From NCBI RefSeq assembly GCF_005848555.1, contig NZ_CP040518.1, forward strand, positions 3,425,501 to 3,489,500: a stretch of 64,000 nucleotides of DNA, in the 5' to 3' direction. The position numbers and the translations under genes were made by a program. The DNA comes from Blautia sp. SC05B48 (lineage in GTDB: Bacteria > Bacillota > Clostridia > Lachnospirales > Lachnospiraceae). This document shows positions 24,401 to 33,139 of the stretch, piece by piece; position 1 is the first letter of the stretch; each line of letters opens with the position of its first letter. Under the pieces are notes generated by a model. That model was not told the origin of the DNA and made no database searches. It saw nothing but the letters and a program-made list of their open reading frames with translations.

Positions 24401-25843
24401 TTAGTAAAGTATATCCTGTTCACTTACTTTATCTGCATTTTTCACAATACGGTCATATCGGACAAGCCCATTATAGGTTTCCTTTGATACAACTGCATAT
24501 TCCTCATTTTCATCCAGGATCTCAATCCGGCGGAATACCGCATATCCCTGATTGATACAGAAAACTCCCTCCAGAACTTCTGTATCTCCGATGATAAACT
24601 TCTCTCCACTATCCGGATCAACAAGAGCATCACCTTCTTTAAATTTATTCTTGTCTACGTAATAAATATAGCTTGTTTTCTGTGTTTCTTTGTCTGTGAT
24701 CTCATCACGGCCATAGATACCGGCACTGACAAAGGTTCTCGTACTGTTGCCCTTTTTATTTCTGCCGGAAAGCATAAATCCGGATTGCTGTGTTTCAGCA
24801 TCCGTCGTAAGATATTTGGAAGGTATTGCATAAAACTCCTTCGTTACGATAGAAGATAACGGGATCTTTAAACCTGTCACATTGTTCGTGACAAGTTCTA
24901 TTTCCAGAAACCGGTCTGACGCATATCGGATCAGTCCCTTATTAAAATCGATCTTGCCATATTTAGCCCCATCGATCTCCATGATCGAAAAGTCTCCTGT
25001 CTGCGTCAGATCATCTTTCAGAAACTTGACGCGGATCGATGTACGCTCCTTCAGATTAGCAGCCTGCTTCTCACTTAAAGGGATCAAAAGACTCCAGCGT
25101 TCATCTGTAATGATCGTATAAATATCATCTCCGGCCTTTATCTGTCCATCTGTTTTCAGATCCGTTTCCTGATAGGAATTCTGATCAAAATCAGCAGCTG
25201 TGACATTATCAACGGTTTTTGTTTCGTAGCCATCTGTAGAATACAGGATGACCCCGTCTGTCTGCGCACGGCGGATATTCGGATCACTGGAAGCTATTGT
25301 TGTAACTGTAGCTTCCTCTCCATCTTCAGACGTCGTACTTGCAGAAGAAGCTCCCGAACTATCTGAAGCATACTGAAGGATGCTTCCATTGAGCTGATAT
25401 TTAAAACTATAGGTACTGTTAAATTTGCTGGGATCAAATCCTTTGGAAAAGCTCTGCATATTACTGCGTATATCCGCCAGTTCCTCTCTGCTCAGAGAGG
25501 TTACATTGTCTGCAGATCTTGAGCTGTTCAGGCTGTAGACAGCACCGTTGGCATTGATCTTGGTACCTTCCCTTGCGTAATATGTAACGTAACCGCCTGC
25601 ATCTGCCTGCACTACGTTCTCTGTCATGATCGCCAGCCCTGTGTATGTCTCATTCATGGATAACGGACCGGAGGGAACCTGATAAGATTCCATATGAGAA
25701 GCTGTAAGATAAAGAATCACACTAAAGATCATATAGATAAAAATTGCTCCGAACATTACAGTTCCAATGTTCAGACCAAAAATTTTACGAAGCTTTGCTA
25801 AGAATCCCGGAGTTTTTCCGGAATGTACTTTATTGTCCGGCAA
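24401..25843 (-). CDS. HlyD-like membrane-anchored protein linked to the sepF cluster
   Basis: 480 residues. One membrane helix (about 27-50) is preceded by a basic cytoplasmic start and followed by a large outside region. The part after the helix (VPSGPLSMNETYTGLAIMTENVVQADAGGYVTYYAREGTKINANGAVY) resembles the biotinyl-lipoyl-like beta hairpin of membrane fusion proteins, here without an ABC transporter or TolC partner. Similar proteins stand before yggS/sepF in other Clostridia, suggesting a division or envelope role. It is divergent from lexA, with TTGTAT-17-TACAAT upstream. The actual function is unknown. Confidence 0.75.
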   Translation of the reverse strand: MPDNKVHSGKTPGFLAKLRKIFGLNIGTVMFGAIFIYMIFSVILYLTASHMESYQVPSGPLSMNETYTGLAIMTENVVQADAGGYVTYYAREGTKINANGAVYSLNSSRSADNVTSLSREELADIRSNMQSFSKGFDPSKFNSTYSFKYQLNGSILQYASDSSGASSASTTSEDGEEATVTTIASSDPNIRRAQTDGVILYSTDGYETKTVDNVTAADFDQNSYQETDLKTDGQIKAGDDIYTIITDERWSLLIPLSEKQAANLKERTSIRVKFLKDDLTQTGDFSIMEIDGAKYGKIDFNKGLIRYASDRFLEIELVTNNVTGLKIPLSSIVTKEFYAIPSKYLTTDAETQQSGFMLSGRNKKGNSTRTFVSAGIYGRDEITDKETQKTSYIYYVDKNKFKEGDALVDPDSGEKFIIGDTEVLEGVFCINQGYAVFRRIEILDENEEYAVVSKETYNGLVRYDRIVKNADKVSEQDILY

Positions 25844-25886
25844 ATGAATGCCTCCTTTACATCGTTCATCTCTTAAAGTTCGTTTT

Positions 25887-25915
25887 ATTGTAACATTTTA
25901 TTTAAATGAATACAA
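25887..25915 (-). promoter_or_regulatory. Promoter of the HlyD-like/yggS/sepF cluster
   Basis: On the minus strand TTGTAT (25910-25915), 17-nt spacer, TACAAT (25887-25892), 43 nt before the start at 25843. Confidence 0.7.
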
Positions 25916-25929
25916 GCTTTAAAACGTGC

Positions 25930-25981
25930 GAACATACTTTCCGAATATCCGTTTGCCATTTTTTCAAAAGTATGTTATACT
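25930..25981 (+). promoter_or_regulatory. lexA promoter with paired LexA-box-like elements
   Basis: TTGCCA (25953-25958), 17 nt, TATACT (25976-25981). GAAC-ATAC-TTTC at 25930-25941 resembles the Gram-positive LexA box (GAAC-N4-GTTC as I recall it). AACATACTTT (25931-25940) recurs as an exact inverted copy at 25967-25976, abutting the -10. This suggests autoregulation by LexA. Confidence 0.6.
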
Positions 25982-26057
25982 ATTTAAAATATAATTTCGT
26001 GATGCTGTCATATTATGGTCGACAGCAGATAAAATCAACCCAGGGAGGTAAGTACAC

Positions 26058-26678
26058 ATGACATATGGCAGAATCAGTAAAAAGCAGCAGGAAATACTGG
26101 ATTATATGAAAAACGAGATCCTTAACAGAGGTTTCCCGCCCTCCGTCCGTGAAATCTGTGAAGCAGTAAACCTGAAATCCACATCTTCCGTTCACTCCCA
26201 TCTGGAAGCTCTGGAAAAAAACGGATATATCCGCAGAGATGCCACCAAGCCCCGTGCGATCGAGATCATTGACGATAATTTCAATCTGGTCCGCCGCGAG
26301 GTTGTCAATGTTCCTCTTGTAGGCACTGTTGCTGCCGGACAGCCGATCCTGGCAGTGGAAAATATCGATGCTTACTTTCCGATCCCGGCTGAATATATGC
26401 CCAATGAACAAAGTTTCATGCTGACTGTCAAAGGCGACAGTATGATCAATGCAGGTATTTTTGATGGAGATCAGGTTCTTGTAAAGCAGCAGGCAACAGC
26501 AGAAAACGGCGACATGGTGGTTGCTCTGATCGATGATTCTGCAACAGTTAAGACTTTCTACAAAGAAAATGGTTATTATCGACTTCAGCCGGAGAACGAC
26601 AATATGGAACCGATCATCATTACCGGTAATCTGCAGATCCTCGGCAAAGTATTTGGTGTATTTCGTTTCTTTTCATGA
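26058..26678 (+). CDS. lexA: LexA repressor
   Basis: 206 residues. An N-terminal winged helix-turn-helix (about 1-68: [29 protein letters not shown] split across helices) is joined to the S24 latent peptidase. The cleavage site Ala93-Gly94 lies in VAAGQPI, the catalytic Ser128 in KGDSMINAG and Lys165 in ATVKTFY. It represses SOS genes and self-cleaves with RecA after DNA damage. The start follows GGGAGGT. The gene is alone, closed by a strong terminator. Confidence 0.97.
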   Translation: MTYGRISKKQQEILDYMKNEILNRGFPPSVREICEAVNLKSTSSVHSHLEALEKNGYIRRDATKPRAIEIIDDNFNLVRREVVNVPLVGTVAAGQPILAVENIDAYFPIPAEYMPNEQSFMLTVKGDSMINAGIFDGDQVLVKQQATAENGDMVVALIDDSATVKTFYKENGYYRLQPENDNMEPIIITGNLQILGKVFGVFRFFS

Positions 26679-26713
26679 AAGCATAAACAACTGATCCCAA
26701 TGTAATGTGATCT

Positions 26714-26775
26714 AAAAAGAGAGATATCTTTAAGGTGGCTGTACCGCCCCACAAAGATATCTCTCTTTTCTTTTT
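26714..26775 (+). terminator. Terminator of lexA
   Basis: 17-bp arms AAAAGAGAGATATCTTT (26715-26731) and complement (26753-26769) followed by a T-rich tail; usable in both directions. Confidence 0.9.
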
Positions 26776-26811
26776 CAGCAGAAAACTTCTGCTTTTTGAT
26801 TTCCTTTTTTT

Positions 26812-26839
26812 AGTTTACATAATATTTTTACAGTAAACC
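26812..26839. repeat. Partial dif-like site
   Basis: Left arm AGTTTACATAA is 10/11 identical to the left arm at 59221; centre TATTTT; the right arm TACAGTAAACC is degenerate (6/11). Between convergent lexA and rsfS. Confidence 0.35.
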
Positions 26840-26852
26840 AATATAACGAGTT

Positions 26853-27218
26853 TTACTCATTCTCACCAAGAAATTCTTCCGCATCAAGAATCTTGCCGTC
26901 TCTCCAGATTCTCTCAAGATCGTAGAAAAGTCTGTTTTCCTCATCAAAGATATGGATGATCATATCACCGTAATCCATGAGGACCCAGCTGGAGTTTCTG
27001 GTTCCCTCGATCTGTTTTGCTTCATATCCGGCACGGCCAAGCATTTCATCTGCATTGTCAACCATTGCCTGTACCTGATTCTGGTTGGAAGCACTTGCGA
27101 TCACAAAATAATCTGCGATCACGGAAACCTCATGGATATCAATGATCTTGATATCCTTTGCTTTTTTATCATCCAGTGCCTTGCAGGCAATCCGGACCAT
27201 ATCTTTTTCGATACTCAT
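26853..27218 (-). CDS. rsfS: Ribosome silencing factor RsfS
   Basis: 121 residues, Iojap family. Binds uL14 and blocks 30S-50S joining when nutrients are short. Family features are DIKIIDIHEVSVIADYFVIASASNQNQVQA and WVLMDYGDMIIHIFDEENRLFYDLERIW in split view. Starts 5 nt after yqeK, the usual neighbour; last gene of the obgE-yhbY-nadD-yqeK series. Confidence 0.96.
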   Translation of the reverse strand: MSIEKDMVRIACKALDDKKAKDIKIIDIHEVSVIADYFVIASASNQNQVQAMVDNADEMLGRAGYEAKQIEGTRNSSWVLMDYGDMIIHIFDEENRLFYDLERIWRDGKILDAEEFLGENE

Positions 27219-27223
27219 AAATT

Positions 27224-27838
27224 TTAATCCTCCTGTCTGTTGGCTGCATCCTGCATTTTTCTGTCATGGAGTTCTTTATAATAAACATAAGCATCCCTGG
27301 TCGTACTGTCGATTTCCTTGGGATTTTCCTCCAGATATTCCAGTGTATCCTTTAAAATCTCATACATACACTCATCCAGATCTTCAAAAGCAATCTTTCG
27401 CACCTTCGCAAGATTCGGAGCCTTGTCACGCATTGGTTCAATATAATCTGAAATATATACGATCTTCTCAAGAAGACTCATTCCCGGTCTTCCTGTTGTA
27501 TGATAAGTGATCGCTGTCAGGATCTCTTCGTCTTTAATATCATATTTACTGCTGGCCACATAAGCCCCCAGTTTGGCATGAAGAAGAAACGGATGATCCT
27601 TTTCAAAATCTGATACCGGAATATCATGCTGGCTGCACAGCTTCAGTTTCTTTTTATTAGGAATACACTTTGCACTGTCATGAAGAAGTCCTGCAGCCTG
27701 TGCATCCTCCAGATCATAATCATAAACCATGGCAAGCGCAGCACAAGTGTACATAACCCCCATTGTATGCTCAAATCTGGCCTCATCCAGATATTTGGAA
27801 AGTTTCTTTTTTATCTTGATAAAATCATATTTTCCCAT
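27224..27838 (-). CDS. yqeK: YqeK-type diadenosine tetraphosphatase (HD domain)
   Basis: 204 residues from the ATG at 27838, which has AAAGGA about 10 nt upstream; an earlier ATG at 27865 is possible. HD residues are seen as RFEHTMGV, LLHDSAK and ISDYIEP, with HHD-like DH in DFEKDHPFLLHAKLG. YqeK hydrolyses Ap4A symmetrically to two ADP. The start overlaps the nadD end, as in many Firmicutes where the two are coupled. Confidence 0.93.
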   Translation of the reverse strand: MGKYDFIKIKKKLSKYLDEARFEHTMGVMYTCAALAMVYDYDLEDAQAAGLLHDSAKCIPNKKKLKLCSQHDIPVSDFEKDHPFLLHAKLGAYVASSKYDIKDEEILTAITYHTTGRPGMSLLEKIVYISDYIEPMRDKAPNLAKVRKIAFEDLDECMYEILKDTLEYLEENPKEIDSTTRDAYVYYKELHDRKMQDAANRQED

Positions 27839-28466
27839 CTGAATCATTTCCTTTATAGATATCATTTTTCTCGATATAGGAAATCACAGGCTGGGGAACA
27901 TAGTAGCGGAGACTCTGCCCGCTTTCATGCCAGGAACGGAGCAGTTCACTGGAAACATCAATATTCATGGTATCCAGTCGAATAAAATTTCCGTTATACT
28001 TCTGTGACAGAAGTTGCATCTGCTGATCAAGTTCCTTCAATGGAGTATGATCTCTGGTTGCCACTACCAGTACTGCTTCATGACAAATGCGTTCCGGTTC
28101 CATCCAGGTATCAAAATTAAAAAGCGAATCTGCACCGATGATAAAATAATACTCTGTGTCCGGATTCGCTTTATTCAGCTGTTCCAGAGTCCGGTAAGTA
28201 TACGTATAGCCTTCCTCATGCATCTCGATCAGAGACAGCTCAAAGTGAGGATTATCCTCTATGGCAAGACGGACCATTTCCGCACGCTGTTCATCAGTCG
28301 CTCTGCCCTTACGGTTCCGTTTATGAGGTGGATTTCCGCAGGGCATAAACAAAACCTTATCAAGTTCAAGCTGTTCATAGGCTTTTTCTCCCAGGATCAA
28401 ATGCCCCATATGAATGGGATCAAAAGTACCACCCATGATTCCTATTTTCTTTGTTGCTTTGCTCAT
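27825..28466 (-). CDS. nadD: Nicotinate-nucleotide adenylyltransferase
   Basis: 213 residues. Forms deamido-NAD from nicotinate mononucleotide and ATP. The nucleotidyltransferase signature GIMGGTFDPIHMGHL begins the protein, with PHKRNRKG and the C-terminal VSSELLRSW. Lies 16 nt after yhbY; overlaps yqeK. Confidence 0.96.
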   Translation of the reverse strand: MSKATKKIGIMGGTFDPIHMGHLILGEKAYEQLELDKVLFMPCGNPPHKRNRKGRATDEQRAEMVRLAIEDNPHFELSLIEMHEEGYTYTYRTLEQLNKANPDTEYYFIIGADSLFNFDTWMEPERICHEAVLVVATRDHTPLKELDQQMQLLSQKYNGNFIRLDTMNIDVSSELLRSWHESGQSLRYYVPQPVISYIEKNDIYKGNDSDGKI

Positions 28467-28482
28467 TTATAACCTCCCGAGA

Positions 28483-28779
28483 TTAGGGAAGAATGATTTT
28501 TTTCTTGTCCTTTTTACCTTCTCTGTAGAGAACGATCTTTTTACCGATCACCTGTACTACCTGAGATCTTGTTCTCTCTGCAAGAACCTGTGCCATTTCA
28601 CGCGGATCCTCCAGACAGTTCTGAAGAACGCTGATCTTGATCAGCTCTCTTGCTGCAAGAGCTTCCTCAACAGCAGCGGTATTTTCAGGAGTAAGACCAC
28701 CCTTGCCAAGCTGAAGGATCGGATCCATTGTCATGGCAAGGCCTTTTAAATATGCTCTCTGCTTACTTGTCATTGTCAT
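28483..28779 (-). CDS. yhbY: YhbY/CRS1 family ribosome assembly RNA-binding protein
   Basis: 98 residues. The KGLAMTMDPILQLGKGGLTPE start and the LIKISVLQNC core with the IGKKIVLYREGKK end identify the CRM domain, which binds pre-50S particles. Six nt after obgE, same transcript. Confidence 0.94.
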   Translation of the reverse strand: MTMTSKQRAYLKGLAMTMDPILQLGKGGLTPENTAAVEEALAARELIKISVLQNCLEDPREMAQVLAERTRSQVVQVIGKKIVLYREGKKDKKKIILP

Positions 28780-28785
28780 ACCTCT

Positions 28786-30087
<1,302 letters not shown>

Positions 30088-30093
30088 CTATTC

Positions 30094-30133
30094 CAAAAAA
30101 AGGCTCCAAACCGGATCGATTTGAAGCCTTTTA
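30094..30133 (-). terminator. Terminator between rpmA and obgE
   Basis: Minus strand: AAAAGGCTTCAAA pairs with TTTGGAGCCTTTT around eight bases and runs into Ts. Confidence 0.85.
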
Positions 30134-30142
30134 CCTATTTCA

Positions 30143-30430
30143 TTACTCTGCGTCTACAGGAACGATAGAAACCTGTTTCTTATCGCGACCTTTTCTTGTG
30201 AATCTTACGACTCCGTCTGTAAGTGCAAATAAAGTATAGTCTTTACCGCAGCCTACGTTTTCACCTGGGTGAATCTTGGTTCCGCGCTGTCTGTAAAGAA
30301 TGTTTCCGGCTTTTACAAACTGTCCGTCTGCTCTTTTCGCACCTAATCTCTTAGACTCGGAATCACGACCGTTCTTTGTAGAACCAACTCCTTTTTTATG
30401 TGCGAATAACTGAAGGTTCATCTTCATCAT
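30143..30430 (-). CDS. rpmA: 50S ribosomal protein L27 with cleavable N-terminal extension
   Basis: 95 residues. The mature protein begins [21 protein letters not shown]; before it stands MNLQLF, the recognition sequence removed by the cysteine protease Prp in Firmicutes. The prp gene is directly upstream. AGGAGG lies 10 nt before the first of three close ATGs. Without cleavage, the L27 end cannot reach the peptidyl-transferase centre. Confidence 0.97.
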   Translation of the reverse strand: MMKMNLQLFAHKKGVGSTKNGRDSESKRLGAKRADGQFVKAGNILYRQRGTKIHPGENVGCGKDYTLFALTDGVVRFTRKGRDKKQVSIVPVDAE

Positions 30431-30435
30431 TGTTG

Positions 30436-30756
30436 TTACACCTCCTTGACTTTTACTGTCAAATATCGATTGTTATAACTACCAGCAATTTCCGTCAGAC
30501 CGAGAAGTAAGGAATCCATAAGGAGCATCCCCCGTTCAGAAAGATCATTTCTGAAATGAATGGAAACAAATCCATTCTTTTCCTGCACATCAAATTTATC
30601 ATCTGTGAATTTTTCAAGAGAATTCACCGTGGTAATGATCAGTGCAGATACCGCAGCACAAACAATATCCTGTCCAGCTTCTGCATAACCGGCATGTCCC
30701 TTCGAAATAAATTCTTCGTAAGATCCATTTTTCTTTCTGACTTTAATTGTAATCAT
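30436..30756 (-). CDS. prp: Ribosomal-processing cysteine protease Prp
   Basis: 106 residues. Catalytic His21 in KGHAGYAE and Cys33 in [10 protein letters not shown] match the YsxB/Prp family. Removes the N-terminal extension of L27, encoded 5 nt downstream, which carries the matching MNLQLF site. Order rplU-prp-rpmA is the conserved one. Confidence 0.95.
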   Translation of the reverse strand: MITIKVRKKNGSYEEFISKGHAGYAEAGQDIVCAAVSALIITTVNSLEKFTDDKFDVQEKNGFVSIHFRNDLSERGMLLMDSLLLGLTEIAGSYNNRYLTVKVKEV

Positions 30757-30768
30757 GATGACACCAGA

Positions 30769-31083
30769 TTAACCGTTAATCTTTTCGATCTTAACTTTGG
30801 TGTACTGCTGTCTGTGTCCGTTTTTCTTGTGATATCCAGTTTTGCGTTTGTATTTGTAAACGATGACCTTGCGATTCTTACCGTTTTCAACTACAGAAGC
30901 GGTAACACTGGCATCTTTTACATCCTCGCCAACCTTTAATCCGTCATTGCTGACTGCGATCACGTTGTCAAATGTTACGGTTTCACCAGCTTCTACACCG
31001 AGCTTTTCAACTTTAATTACGTCACCCTCGGCAACCTTGTACTGTTTACCACCTGTTGCAATAATTGCGTACATCTGTGGCAC
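30769..31083 (-). CDS. rplU: 50S ribosomal protein L21
   Basis: 104 residues. Typical [17 protein letters not shown] start and [21 protein letters not shown] end. First gene of the rplU-prp-rpmA transcript; AGGAGGT precedes it. Own promoter and about 80-nt leader upstream. Confidence 0.97.
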   Translation of the reverse strand: MPQMYAIIATGGKQYKVAEGDVIKVEKLGVEAGETVTFDNVIAVSNDGLKVGEDVKDASVTASVVENGKNRKVIVYKYKRKTGYHKKNGHRQQYTKVKIEKING

Positions 31084-31166
31084 CTCCTAATTATTTACTC
31101 GCCAAATTCGGTGGCTTCTGTTCTGAAACTGAAGCTCTTTAACCTCTTTGTGCGGCATACTCGATT
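31084..31166 (-). ncRNA. 5' leader of rplU, possible L21 leader RNA
   Basis: The leader contains GCCGCACAAAGAGG followed by a small hairpin GCCACCGAATTTGGC near the ribosome binding site. L21 leaders that feed back on translation are known in Firmicutes; the match here is from position and general structure, not from an alignment. Confidence 0.4.
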
Positions 31167-31195
31167 ATCATAACAGTGACATACTGTTATGTCAA
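31167..31195 (-). promoter_or_regulatory. Promoter of rplU-prp-rpmA
   Basis: Minus strand TTGACA (31190-31195), 17 nt, TATGAT (31167-31172). Confidence 0.85.
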
Positions 31196-31215
31196 TAGTT
31201 TTTTTGATATTTTTA

Positions 31216-32439
31216 TTATTTTTTTGTAAGCTCCCGAATGTCCTCGATCACCGGACGTCTTACTTTCTTTCTGGTCATTTCCAGGATATGCAATGGTGTG
31301 ATATCAATGGCCCTGCTCTTTATCGGATCCTTTCTGAGAAGCTTCTGTAAAACATGAAAGAGTTCCTCTCTGTGATCCGGATTTTCCATGTTGATAAAAT
31401 CGATCAGGATAATACCGGAGAGATTACGAAGCCTCAGCTGCCGACTGATTTCCGCTGCCGCTTCCAGATTGATCTTGCGGAAGGTTTCTTCCATTTTCTT
31501 CTTTCCGGTATATTTTCCACTGTTTACATCAATGGATACAAAGGCTTCCGTCTGCTGGATCACCAGAAATCCGCCGCTGTTCAGCCATACTTTTTCTTTC
31601 TGGATCGCATCCAGTGCAGTTTCCACGCGATACAACTTATAAAGCGGAAGAAGTTTGTCCTGATAAAAACGAAGCTTCTCTTTAAGCTCCGGGCTGATCT
31701 CTTCCAGATATCCCAAGATCATTTCTCTGATTTCCGGTACATCGGTAATGATCTCATCCAGGTCACGACCATACGCATCTCTCACAGCCGCCACATAAAA
31801 TGGTTCTGTCTCCAGTACCAGACTGAAACAGGTTCGGTTCCGTCCCTGGACCACAGCTTTATGGTAGCGGCCCTTCAGCCACTCCAGTTCCTTCAGGATC
31901 TCTTCTTTGGAAGCATCTGCGGCATTGGTCCGGACAATGATCCCGAATTCCTTATCCGGACGCTCTGCTTCTTCTTTCAGCCATCCGCTGAGGCGATGGC
32001 GGTCTTCCTGTGCCAGCTTGGAAGACAGACCAAACTTTTTATCTCCTGTAGTGAGAACAAGATATCTTCCCGTAAAATTCAGATTGGAGGTCAATGCCGG
32101 AAGTTTCCCCTTCATGGCATCCCTGCTTACCTGGACCAGAAGCTCATCTCCAGGCCGCAATGGTCCGTTGCCTTTTCTTCCTGCGGAAAAAACAGCTCTC
32201 TGTGCCTCCGCAAGAGGGTAGTAGCATCTCTTTCCAGGCTCGATCTGCACAAAAGCCGCCTGGATATTGGATGCGATATTTTCGACCTGTCCGGTGTATA
32301 TATTTCCAAGAATGGATTTTTCCTGATCGGATTCCAGCCGGATCTCGACGATCCGTTCCTCCTCTGAAAGGGCCGCTACTGTACAGGACACACCATGGAT
32401 CTCCATTCTTGTAATGATCAGTTTACTCAATTTCCTCAC
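31216..32439 (-). CDS. Ribonuclease E/G family endonuclease, short form without zinc-link
   Basis: 407 residues. S1-like domain (SILGNIYTGQVENI, about 40-120), RNase H-like region, and DNase-like catalytic part with the two metal-binding aspartates in FVSIDVNSGKYTG and GIILIDFINM. The protein stops soon after EMTRKKVRRP; the CPxCxG zinc-link that joins subunits in E. coli RNase E/G is missing. Acts in RNA decay or rRNA processing. The start is uncertain: GTG 32439 overlaps the upstream gene by 17 nt and is probably coupled to it. Confidence 0.9.
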   Translation of the reverse strand: MRKLSKLIITRMEIHGVSCTVAALSEEERIVEIRLESDQEKSILGNIYTGQVENIASNIQAAFVQIEPGKRCYYPLAEAQRAVFSAGRKGNGPLRPGDELLVQVSRDAMKGKLPALTSNLNFTGRYLVLTTGDKKFGLSSKLAQEDRHRLSGWLKEEAERPDKEFGIIVRTNAADASKEEILKELEWLKGRYHKAVVQGRNRTCFSLVLETEPFYVAAVRDAYGRDLDEIITDVPEIREMILGYLEEISPELKEKLRFYQDKLLPLYKLYRVETALDAIQKEKVWLNSGGFLVIQQTEAFVSIDVNSGKYTGKKKMEETFRKINLEAAAEISRQLRLRNLSGIILIDFINMENPDHREELFHVLQKLLRKDPIKSRAIDITPLHILEMTRKKVRRPVIEDIRELTKK

Positions 32440-33139
32440 CTAATGATTCCAGAGTCACAAAACGTGGACTTGCATTTTCTCCTTCATCGGCATACATTTC
32501 CAGACGTTTCACTGTGAAGGCAAATTCCGGAAGTTCTTCTCCAAGCCAATGAAAAAAGGTGTTTGTTACCATCTCCGGCTTCGTATAATTAGAGCTTGCA
32601 GATGCCAGCATATAGAAGAACCCATTCTCTCTTACTTCCATTTTATAGATATTCGGGCGGAGATCGATTTCCTTTTCGCTGCGCTTAGTCTGCTTGGTCA
32701 CTTTGATCTCCGGCTGTGCCAGAAATTCCTTCACTTGTCCTTTCCAGTCGATAGAAGGCTCTTTGCCCGGACGGAACTCCACAAGATAATCTGCTGCTGC
32801 CACCAACGCCATCGCTTTACCCGCTTTCCCATCCTCTACCTTGCGAACACTTACGATATGCATCCCCTCTGCCATCTGTCCCTCCAGACGGGCTGCGATC
32901 TCTGCAGTAGGCATATCTTCTGCCATTTCCAGGTCAAAATAATCTCCGAGACTCTCCATCCCTACTCCAAGGGGAACTGCAAAAGACATAATCATATGCG
33001 GGCTGTACCCGCCGGAAAACGCTACCGGAAGCTCTGCACGACGAAGCGCTTTCTGAAAATAACGCATGGTATCCAGATGTCCCACAAACTTCATAGGACC
33101 CTCTTTGCTGAATTTAATTCTTACCTTCAAGGCAGACAC
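32423..33139 (-). CDS. TIGR03936/DUF2344 partner protein of a radical SAM enzyme
   Basis: 238 residues starting VRIKFSKEGPMKFVGHLDTMRYFQKALRRAELPVAFSGGYSP in the family pattern. It is known only as the neighbour, or C-terminal fusion, of the B12-binding-type radical SAM protein encoded upstream; here the genes overlap by 26 nt. The pair stands before RNase E/G and ribosomal genes, which points to RNA or ribosome modification by inference. Confidence 0.88.
   Translation of the reverse strand: MSALKVRIKFSKEGPMKFVGHLDTMRYFQKALRRAELPVAFSGGYSPHMIMSFAVPLGVGMESLGDYFDLEMAEDMPTAEIAARLEGQMAEGMHIVSVRKVEDGKAGKAMALVAAADYLVEFRPGKEPSIDWKGQVKEFLAQPEIKVTKQTKRSEKEIDLRPNIYKMEVRENGFFYMLASASSNYTKPEMVTNTFFHWLGEELPEFAFTVKRLEMYADEGENASPRFVTLESLGEEIE

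Noticed and set aside
31354-32367. 337-codon open frame on the + strand
   Set aside because: Antisense to the RNase E/G gene; no start signal or recognisable domain.
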